NCBI GenBank assembly: GCA_034180465.1 | Contig: JAXFOH010000127.1 | Location: forward strand, 1-14,567 | Length of the DNA: 14,567 bases | DNA from: CAKUIA01 sp034180465 | Lineage (GTDB): Bacteria; Verrucomicrobiota; Verrucomicrobiia; Opitutales; Intestinicryptomonadaceae | Direction of reading: 5' to 3' | In this document: positions 7,614 through 13,695 of the stretch, in pieces | Position numbering within the stretch: position 1 is the first letter of the stretch | Layout: every line of letters starts with the position of its first letter | Position numbers and translations under genes: made by a program | Notes under the pieces: generated by a model | What the model was told of the DNA's origin: nothing | The model's database searches: none | The model's input: only the letters and a program-made list of their open reading frames with translations

Positions 7614-8711
7614 TTAAAGCCTTTTAATGATTTCGTCGGCCATTTCCTTTGTTGAAACCGATTTGCCGCCAAAAGCGATGTCTATTGTGCGCACGCCTTC
7701 GCAAACGGCCTTTTTAACGGCGTTTTCTATTTGAAAGGCGATTTCGTCTTCGCCGAAAGAGTGGCGCAACATAAGGGCCGCGCTTAAGATTTGCGCGCAT
7801 GGGTTTGCAATGCCTTTGCCTGCAATATCGGGAGCCGAACCGCCCGCGGGTTCGTATAGCCCGAACTTGAAGCCCTTCGAGTTTTCGGCAACGCCCAGCG
7901 ACGCCGAGCACAGCATGCCCATAGAGCCGCAGATAATTGCCATTTCGTCGGAAAGAATGTCGCCGAACATATTTTCGGTAAAGAGAACGTCGAATTGGTT
8001 CGGGTCTCTTGCCAACTGCATTGCGGCGTTGTCTACATAAAGGTGCGAAAGTTCGATTTGAGGATATTTCTTTTCGAAAAATTCCTTAACGGTGTTTCTC
8101 CACAAAACCGAGGTTTCCAAAACGTTTGCCTTGTCTACCGAGCATACGCGCTTTGTGCGCTTCATTGCAGTTTGCGCTGCAACTTCGGCAATGCGTTCTA
8201 TTTCGCTCTTTTTATACGCCATTGTGTCGCTCGCATAAATGTCGCCGTCGGGCAAGGTTTTGGTTTGCTTGTCGCCAAAATATATGCCGCCTGTAAGTTC
8301 TCTTATGCACACTATGTCTATGCCTTCGGGTATGCGTTCGCTTTTAAGGGGGCTTGCAGCCGTAATTTCCTTGTAAAGCAAACCGGGGCGCAAGTTCGCA
8401 AAAAGCTTAAATTCTTTGCGGATAGGCAGCAAAGCCGCTCTTTCGGGTTGCTGCTTGGGGGGCAGGTGCTCCCACTTTGGGCCGCCAACCGAGCCGAAAA
8501 GTATTGCGTCGGAATTGTGGCAAACGTCTAGCGTGGATTTCGGCAACGCTTCGCCCTGGCTGTCTATTGCAGCTCCGCCTACATCGCACTTGGTGTAGTC
8601 TAAAGCAATAGAGTGCTTGTCGCATGCGCATTTAAGAACGCGCAAAGCCTGTTCCATAACTTCGGGGCCGATGCCGTCGCCCGCCAAAACCGAGAATTTT
8701 AACGTTTTCAT
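7614..8711 (-). CDS. leuB: 3-isopropylmalate dehydrogenase
   Basis: A 365-residue NAD-dependent beta-decarboxylating dehydrogenase that oxidises 3-isopropylmalate in leucine synthesis. The N-terminus is FSVLAGDGIGPEV. Substrate-loop residues occur in LPIRKEFKLFANLRP, where the leucine-side features typical of LeuB (rather than isocitrate or tartrate enzymes) are found. RELTGGIYFG, TENMFGDILSDE (metal-binding aspartates) and the cofactor loop EPAGGSAPDIAG follow, as in known LeuB proteins. I chose the ATG at 8709-8711: the open frame extends 20 codons upstream, but that extension is hydrophobic, lacks family resemblance and would spoil the Rossmann-like start. AAGAAG directly precedes the ATG and is only a weak ribosome binding site. 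No other leucine gene (leuA, leuC, leuD) is in the window. Confidence 0.96.
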   Translation of the reverse strand: MKTLKFSVLAGDGIGPEVMEQALRVLKCACDKHSIALDYTKCDVGGAAIDSQGEALPKSTLDVCHNSDAILFGSVGGPKWEHLPPKQQPERAALLPIRKEFKLFANLRPGLLYKEITAASPLKSERIPEGIDIVCIRELTGGIYFGDKQTKTLPDGDIYASDTMAYKKSEIERIAEVAAQTAMKRTKRVCSVDKANVLETSVLWRNTVKEFFEKKYPQIELSHLYVDNAAMQLARDPNQFDVLFTENMFGDILSDEMAIICGSMGMLCSASLGVAENSKGFKFGLYEPAGGSAPDIAGKGIANPCAQILSAALMLRHSFGEDEIAFQIENAVKKAVCEGVRTIDIAFGGKSVSTKEMADEIIKRL

Positions 8712-8888
8712 CTTCTTAAATAATAAAAATATGCCCATATATAAAACAAAGTTGCGGCAAAATTGCCACACAAAAGTTTATTTATTGGCAACTAGTTTGT
8801 TGAGTGCGAAAAATCTTTACAATAAAGCCGTCGGCAGCTATTCTTTCTGTCGCTTTATAAAATTTTCAACAAAAATAGGCAAGTATAT
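8712..8888. promoter_or_regulatory. Divergent promoter region between leuB and esterase operon
   Basis: A 177-nt A/T-rich spacer separates the divergent starts of leuB (-) and the first esterase gene (+), so promoters for both should lie here. Candidate -10-like boxes are TATAAA near 8856-8861 on + and TATATA-like sequence near 8738-8743 for the leuB direction, but neither has a convincing -35 box at normal spacing. I see no tRNA, riboswitch, leader peptide or believable small gene. It contains the palindrome listed separately. Confidence 0.5.
8753..8770. promoter_or_regulatory. Interrupted palindrome, possible operator
   Basis: TGCGGCAA-AA-TTGCCACA is an 18-bp imperfect inverted repeat: seven of eight arm positions match, with a perfect inner GGCAA/TTGCC and a 2-bp spacer. 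A hairpin is unlikely because the loop is too short, so a DNA-binding dimer site is the better reading. It sits 41 bp upstream of the leuB start and about 118 bp upstream of the esterase start. A related TTGGCAAC occurs at 8784-8791. No regulator gene is in the window, so its role is inference. Confidence 0.3.
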
Positions 8889-10472
8889 ATGAACAAAAGA
8901 CTATTCCTAAAAACATCGGTTGCGGTTTTTGCCGCACTTTTTGCGTTTGCGCTTAATGCCGAAATAAAAATGAACAAATTGTTTTCCGACAATATGGTTC
9001 TGCAAAACGGCAAACAGGTAAAAGTTTGGGGGCAGTCGCTGCCAAACGCAAAAGTTTCGGTAAAGTTTGCGGGGCAAAACGTTTCTACAAACGCCGACAA
9101 AAACGGCGAATGGTCGCTATACTTAAAACCCCTTAAAATAAACGCCAAGCCTGCAACTATGCAGGTGCTAGAAAACGGCAAAGAGGGCAAAACAATAAAC
9201 GGCGTTCTTGTTGGCGAAGTTTGGTTTATTTCGGGGCAGTCGAATATGCAGTTTGGCCTTAGCGGTGCCGACAACTATAAAGAGGCAAACGCGCGCGCAA
9301 ATTACCCGCAAATAAGGTTTTTTATGCATCCTGCAGGCAGGGTGGCGACAGAGCCCCTTAAAGATTTTGTAAACCCCGAACGCTCGAACTGGGAAGTTGT
9401 TTGCCCCGACCGCATAGGTGGTAAAAGCGCGGTAGGCTTCTTTTTTGCCGAAAAGCTTACAAAAGAGCTTAAGGGCGTTCCCGTTGGTCTTATACAATCG
9501 GCTTTGGGCGGGTCGGCAATGATTACATGGATTGCCCGCGAAGACTTAAACAACGTAAAAAGCCACGCAAAAGATTTGGAAAAGTTCGACAAAGAAAACA
9601 AAAACTACAACTTTAAAGAAGCTCAGGAAAAGTTTAAGAAAGACATTGCAGCCTACAACGCCGAAAAGGCCGAGGCAAAAAAGGCGGGCAAGCATTTCGA
9701 CAAATATCCTCCCAGAGAGCCGCACCCCTTGGCCACGGGCAGGGTAACGCGTATGCCTGGGTATTTATACAACGCAAACGTAGCTCCAGTAACCGACTAT
9801 GCCCTTAGGGGCTTTTTGTGGTATCAGGGCGAAGACGACGGCTACGGCCCGAATGTTTTCGAGGAAAAACTTACCGCAATTATAAACGGTTGGCGCAAGT
9901 ATTGGGGCGACGAAACTCTGCCCTTTATATTTATGCAGCTGCCTTCATGGTATGCCCACAACGACAGAATGAAATGCCCCCCGTGGGAGGGTGTTCGCTG
10001 GGCGCAGTACAATACCGCAAAGCACGTTAAAAACACCTATATGGTTGTAACAATCGATTTGGGCGAAAAGTTCGACATTCACCCCAAAAACAAAATAGAC
10101 GTAGGTTACAGAGCCGCAAATATCGCCTTAAAGGAAGTTTACGGCAAAAAGAATTTGGTTGCCTACGGCCCCATATTTAAAAGCTTTGAATACGGCGGCG
10201 ACAGAGTTGCAATCAAGTTCGACTCGTTCGGCAAAAAGATGGTGCTGAAGGGCGAGCCTCGCGGCTTTGAAGTGTTTAACGGCAAAAAATGGGTAAAGGC
10301 GGGCAACGTTTCGTTCGACCAAAAGACAAATACCGTAACAGTAAAGGGCAAAGACGGCGACGATGTTGAAGGCGTGCGCTATTTGTGGACAAGCTGGGCC
10401 GCCCCAGACGCCTGTTTGTTTAACGAAGATGGTTTGCCTGTAATGTCTTTTACAAATAAAGACGGCGAATAG
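8889..10472 (+). CDS. Exported sialate O-acetylesterase-like protein, copy 1
   Basis: A 527-residue SGNH-type esterase of the sialate O-acetylesterase (SASA/DUF303) family, which removes acetyl esters from sialic acids or other glycans. A signal peptide with a hydrophobic core ends near ALNA|E (residues 21-24), so it acts outside the cytoplasm. A beta-sandwich-like domain (about 25-110, FSDNMVLQ motif) precedes the catalytic domain. Block I is SGQSNMQF with nucleophile S118; FLWYQGED is the conserved central block; the catalytic pair D396/H398 lies in DIHPKNK. An insert of roughly 70 residues rich in Lys, Glu and Ala (about 220-290) is probably helical. The start has no strong Shine-Dalgarno; AGG lies 9 nt upstream. 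A paralogue follows 40 nt after the stop. Substrate specificity cannot be read from the sequence; xylan or other acetylated sugars are possible. Confidence 0.88.
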   Translation: MNKRLFLKTSVAVFAALFAFALNAEIKMNKLFSDNMVLQNGKQVKVWGQSLPNAKVSVKFAGQNVSTNADKNGEWSLYLKPLKINAKPATMQVLENGKEGKTINGVLVGEVWFISGQSNMQFGLSGADNYKEANARANYPQIRFFMHPAGRVATEPLKDFVNPERSNWEVVCPDRIGGKSAVGFFFAEKLTKELKGVPVGLIQSALGGSAMITWIAREDLNNVKSHAKDLEKFDKENKNYNFKEAQEKFKKDIAAYNAEKAEAKKAGKHFDKYPPREPHPLATGRVTRMPGYLYNANVAPVTDYALRGFLWYQGEDDGYGPNVFEEKLTAIINGWRKYWGDETLPFIFMQLPSWYAHNDRMKCPPWEGVRWAQYNTAKHVKNTYMVVTIDLGEKFDIHPKNKIDVGYRAANIALKEVYGKKNLVAYGPIFKSFEYGGDRVAIKFDSFGKKMVLKGEPRGFEVFNGKKWVKAGNVSFDQKTNTVTVKGKDGDDVEGVRYLWTSWAAPDACLFNEDGLPVMSFTNKDGE

Positions 10473-10512
10473 AATTTATATATTGCAATTTTTTAAAATA
10501 AGAAAGATACCT

Positions 10513-12057
10513 ATGTTTACTATGAAAAAGACAATATTAGCCTTGTTCGGCTTGGCAGCGGCAGTTGCCCTTAATGCCGAAATAACTATGCCGAAAATCT
10601 TTTCGGACAATATGGTTTTGCAGTGCGGCGAACCCGTGAAAATTTGGGGCAAGGCTTTGCCAAACGCAAAAGTTGCGGTAAAGTTTGCCGATATTTCTAA
10701 AAGCGTTAAGGCCGACGAATTTGGCAAATGGAGCTTGTTTTTGCCCGCAATGAAGCCCAACTGCAAAGACAGGGTAATGCACATATCCGAAAACGGTGTA
10801 GAGCAAAAGGCCATAAAGAACGTTTTAGTCGGCCAGGTTTGGATAGCTGGCGGCCAGTCGAATATGCAGTTTTCGCTGAGAGATACCGACAACGCCAAAG
10901 AGGCAATGTCGCGCGCGAACTATCCTTTAATGAGGGCGTTTATAATGAAGTACGACGCAATTAAAACCGCCCCGGCCTTCGACGTTCCCGAAGGCGCAAA
11001 CTGGAGGGTTTGCACTCCCAAAACCGCGGGCGGCATTAGCGCGGTGGCGTTCTTTTTCGCCGAAAAGATTATGAAGGAATTGAAAGTTCCCGTAGGTATT
11101 GTAGAAACCGAATTGGGCGGGGCAAGAATGGTAACTTTCCTTGAAAGGCAGGACGCCAAAGGCGTTGCGGGCTTCGACAAGCAGATTGCCGAATACGACA
11201 ATCTGGCAAAGAGCTACGACTACCAAAAGGCCTTGGCAAAATACAAAAACGACTTGGAAAAGTTTAACGCCGACAAGTCTGCCGCGAAAAAGGCGGGCAA
11301 AAAATTTGCAAAACGCGCTCCGCGCAAACCCTTTGCCGAAGGCCCGATGCGCCCGCAGGAAATGCCGCAGTTTTTATACAACGCAAAAGTTGCCCCCATT
11401 GCGGGATATGCCGCCAAGGGCTTTTTGTGGTATCAGGGCGAAAGCGACGCAATGGACCCGACATTGTTTGCCGACAAGTTCGAGCGCCTAATTAAATCGT
11501 GGCGCAAGTATTGGGGTAAGTCGGATATGCCGTTTTACTTTGTTCAGCTAACCTCGTTTTCTACAAGGGCAAACTGGCCGGTTGTTAGAGAACAGCAGCG
11601 CATTGTTGCCGACAAGATGAAGAATGTTGAAATGGCGGTAACCATAGATGTAGGTATGGAAAAAGACATTCACCCGAAGAACAAACTTGCGGTGGGCGAA
11701 AGGCTTGCAAAGATTGCCCTTAAAAATGTATACGGGCAAAAACACCTAAAGGGTGCCTACGGGCCCGTTGCAAAGAGCGTAGACTTTAACGGCGATTCGG
11801 CCACGGTAAATTTCGAGCTAAGCAAAGTTAATATGACGGTTAAAAACGGTTTGCGCGGCGTCGAAATTTTGGTGGACAATTCTTGGGAAAAGCCCGCAGG
11901 CTACAAGTTTAGCGCAAACGGCACGCTGGTTGTAAACGCTGAAAAGGGCGACACAATTTGCGGCGTTCGCTACCTGCAAAAGAACTGGGCGCAGCCCGAT
12001 GTGTGCCTCTACAATTTGGAGGGCACGCCAGCCGCCCCCTTTATTTTTGTAAAGTAG
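10513..12057 (+). CDS. Exported sialate O-acetylesterase-like protein, copy 2
   Basis: A 514-residue paralogue of the preceding protein with the same plan. A signal peptide ends near ALNA|E. A beta-domain begins with FSDNMVLQ. Block I is GGQSNMQF with S116, FLWYQGESD follows, and the catalytic D385/H387 lie in DIHPKNK. The Lys/Ala-rich insert before FLYNAKVAP is retained. All catalytic residues are intact, so both copies are expected to be active. I chose the ATG at 10513 because AGAAAG lies six nucleotides before it; a second ATG at 10522 also gives a good signal peptide, and the TTG at 10483 adds a basic stretch that would weaken it. The clear sequence similarity but many differences outside the motifs point to an old duplication with possible change of substrate. 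The terminator at 12082-12128 ends the pair. Confidence 0.87.
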   Translation: MFTMKKTILALFGLAAAVALNAEITMPKIFSDNMVLQCGEPVKIWGKALPNAKVAVKFADISKSVKADEFGKWSLFLPAMKPNCKDRVMHISENGVEQKAIKNVLVGQVWIAGGQSNMQFSLRDTDNAKEAMSRANYPLMRAFIMKYDAIKTAPAFDVPEGANWRVCTPKTAGGISAVAFFFAEKIMKELKVPVGIVETELGGARMVTFLERQDAKGVAGFDKQIAEYDNLAKSYDYQKALAKYKNDLEKFNADKSAAKKAGKKFAKRAPRKPFAEGPMRPQEMPQFLYNAKVAPIAGYAAKGFLWYQGESDAMDPTLFADKFERLIKSWRKYWGKSDMPFYFVQLTSFSTRANWPVVREQQRIVADKMKNVEMAVTIDVGMEKDIHPKNKLAVGERLAKIALKNVYGQKHLKGAYGPVAKSVDFNGDSATVNFELSKVNMTVKNGLRGVEILVDNSWEKPAGYKFSANGTLVVNAEKGDTICGVRYLQKNWAQPDVCLYNLEGTPAAPFIFVK

Positions 12058-12081
12058 CCAAAATTGGTTTTTTAAAACAAC

Positions 12082-12128
12082 AAAGCTCCCCTTTCGGAAA
12101 AAAATCGAAACGGGAGCTTTCTTTTTAT
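12082..12128 (+). terminator. Rho-independent terminator after the esterase pair
   Basis: Arms at 12082-12096 and 12106-12120 form a 15-bp stem (AAAGCTCCC pairing with GGGAGCTTT, then one C-C mismatch, then TTTCG pairing with CGAAA) and a 9-nt A-rich loop, followed by CTTTTTATT. It begins 24 nt after the stop of the second esterase gene and separates that pair from the next hydrolase, which therefore needs its own promoter or read-through. Confidence 0.9.
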
Positions 12129-12179
12129 TGATAATTTGTCGAAATTTTGCAGAATATGTCGCGTAAATTTATTATGCGT

Positions 12180-13052
12180 ATGAAAAAGTTTGCCTGTATA
12201 TGTATTCTCCTTTCGTCGTTGAATTTGTTTGGCGGCGAAATTGTTAACCTTTGGAACAATGTTCCCGAAAGCACCGCAAAGGAAGCGGCCGAACTTGCAA
12301 AGGCAAAGGCGGCAAAAAAGTTTGTTGTAGAAGTTCCCACCCTTGAAATCTTTTCGGTTAAAAACCCGAAAGGGGCGGTTATAGTTTGTCCCGGCGGCGG
12401 CTACAACCATTTGGCCTATGAAAAAGAGGGCACGGAAATTGCCGAGTTTTTGAATAAGCAAGGCATTTCGGCCTTTGTTTTAAAATACAGAGTTCCCCAG
12501 CAAAAAACGGGGGCTTTGCAGGACGCGCAAAGGGCAATACGCTATGTGCGCTATAATGCGGCAAAGTTCGGCGTAAACCCGAACAAAATAGCAATTATGG
12601 GCTTTTCGGCAGGGGCCAATTTGTCGGCAAGGGCCTCGAATTTATACGGCGAAAACAGCTATAGCCCGACGGACGAAATCGACAAAGTTTCTCCAAAGCC
12701 GAATCTAACGGGGCTTATATATCCTGCCTACTGCGACCAAAACGGTTGCAATATGCGTTGGGGCGGCAAAATCTTAAAAGGCAAAACCTACGATGAAATC
12801 TATAAAGACGCCTCGGAACTTAAGCTTTCCAAAAACACGCCTCCCGTTTTTGCAATGCAGACGCTTAAAGACGTAAAATATGTAAACGCCTCAATCGCCT
12901 ACGTGTTAAAGCTTAAGGAATTGGGTGTGCCCGCCGAGCTGCACCTGTTCAACGACGGCGCGCACGGCGTGGGCCTTAGGGAAAAGAACATTCCCGCCTC
13001 CGAATGGGGCAACCTTTTTGCCGATTGGCTTAAATATAACTGGAGAAAATAG
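12180..13052 (+). CDS. Exported alpha/beta-hydrolase, acetyl-esterase type
   Basis: A 290-residue alpha/beta-hydrolase resembling the acetylxylan-esterase/BD-FAE-like group that deacylates polysaccharides or their fragments. A signal peptide (lysines, hydrophobic run, cut near FGGE) is followed by the oxyanion-hole element CPGGGYNHLAYEKEG. The nucleophile elbow is GFSAG with S143, and the probable catalytic acid is D231 (TLKDVKYVNAS). H262 is in GAHGVGL, so a full Ser-Asp-His triad is present. I chose the ATG at 12180 because it begins the signal peptide directly; ATG 12174 adds only two residues and TTG 12147 is less likely. No Shine-Dalgarno is visible. A possible -35 TTGATA at 12128-12133 has no good -10 box. 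The metallohydrolase gene starts 4 nt after its stop. The substrate is not known; two glycan esterases upstream hint at acetylated sugars. Confidence 0.85.
   Translation: MKKFACICILLSSLNLFGGEIVNLWNNVPESTAKEAAELAKAKAAKKFVVEVPTLEIFSVKNPKGAVIVCPGGGYNHLAYEKEGTEIAEFLNKQGISAFVLKYRVPQQKTGALQDAQRAIRYVRYNAAKFGVNPNKIAIMGFSAGANLSARASNLYGENSYSPTDEIDKVSPKPNLTGLIYPAYCDQNGCNMRWGGKILKGKTYDEIYKDASELKLSKNTPPVFAMQTLKDVKYVNASIAYVLKLKELGVPAELHLFNDGAHGVGLREKNIPASEWGNLFADWLKYNWRK
13042..13045 (+). promoter_or_regulatory. Shine-Dalgarno-like site for the metallohydrolase gene
   Basis: GGAG lies within the last codons of the alpha/beta-hydrolase gene, 11 nt before GTG 13057. The spacing is long, but it is the best ribosome binding candidate and supports GTG as the start rather than an upstream in-frame codon. 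Confidence 0.4.
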
Positions 13053-13056
13053 TAAA

Positions 13057-13686
13057 GTGAAAAGCTACAACTTTGTTTTGGGCCCCATAAGCGTTAACGC
13101 CTATGTGCTGCTGCCCGACAATTCCGACGGCGCAATTTTGATAGACGCCCCCGAGGGCAGTGCGGTTCGGGTTTTGGACTTTTTGCGCGAAAACAAGCGC
13201 ACTTTAAGTGCGGTTTTGCTTACCCACGGGCATTTCGACCACGCTTGGGAATGTTCGCTTTTAAAATCTAAAACAAACTGCAAAATATACGGGCATAAAG
13301 AGGCCGAAGATATTGTTTTAATGCAGCGCAAAGAGGGCGATTTCGGCTACGGAATTATGCCCGAAATGAAGTTGGATTGCCCATTAAAAGACGGCGAAAT
13401 ATTCGAAATAGATTCTGTTAAATTTGAAAGCATTTACGCCCCTGGGCACTGCGCCGGCAGCATAATGTATTATTTGCCCGACGAAAAACGCCTGTTTTGC
13501 GGCGACGTTATGTTCTACGAGAGCGTCGGTCGTTACGACCTTCCCACGGGCAATTTTGGGCTGCTGCAAAAATCCATAAAAAGCAGAATATATACCTTGC
13601 CCGACGATACCGAAATTTTCCCCGGACATGGGCCCGAAACAAGCGTAGGCCACGAAAAGAAGTTTAACCCCTTTATTTCGGCGTAG
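13057..13686 (+). CDS. Metallo-beta-lactamase-fold hydrolase, glyoxalase II-like
   Basis: A 209-residue MBL-fold protein. The zinc site is complete: H57-x-H59-x-D61-H62 (HGHFDH), H131 (APGHCAGS), D150 (FCGDVMF) and H191 (FPGHGPET). The order and spacing match the small glyoxalase II-like/YcbL group that hydrolyses thioesters such as S-lactoylglutathione, although I see no specific glutathione-binding residues, so the substrate stays open. No signal peptide is visible, so it should be cytoplasmic. The frame is open upstream to about 12925, but that stretch overlaps the hydrolase gene and has no MBL features; the GTG at 13057, followed at once by KSYNFVLGPISVNAY, is the natural family start. 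The previous stop is 4 nt before it and ribD starts 9 nt after it, so these genes are probably co-transcribed. Confidence 0.9.
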   Translation: MKSYNFVLGPISVNAYVLLPDNSDGAILIDAPEGSAVRVLDFLRENKRTLSAVLLTHGHFDHAWECSLLKSKTNCKIYGHKEAEDIVLMQRKEGDFGYGIMPEMKLDCPLKDGEIFEIDSVKFESIYAPGHCAGSIMYYLPDEKRLFCGDVMFYESVGRYDLPTGNFGLLQKSIKSRIYTLPDDTEIFPGHGPETSVGHEKKFNPFISA

Positions 13687-13695
13687 TTTTTTTGT

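Noticed and set aside
7995..8531. 178-codon open frame on the + strand inside leuB
   Set aside because: It is antisense to conserved LeuB sequence and has no recognisable domain.
8712..8771. 20-codon N-terminal extension of LeuB
   Set aside because: It is hydrophobic, not family-like, and LeuB is cytoplasmic with its beta-strand starting right after the ATG at 8711.
10483..10512. TTG start for the second esterase
   Set aside because: It adds ten residues before a complete signal peptide; ATG 10513 has a better upstream purine stretch.
12072..12461. 129-codon open frame on the - strand across the terminator and hydrolase start
   Set aside because: It covers a clear terminator and a signal-peptide coding region; the composition is that of a shadow frame.
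12925..13056. In-frame upstream extension of the metallohydrolase
   Set aside because: The extension overlaps the conserved C-terminus of the upstream hydrolase and has no MBL features; GTG 13057 gives the natural start.
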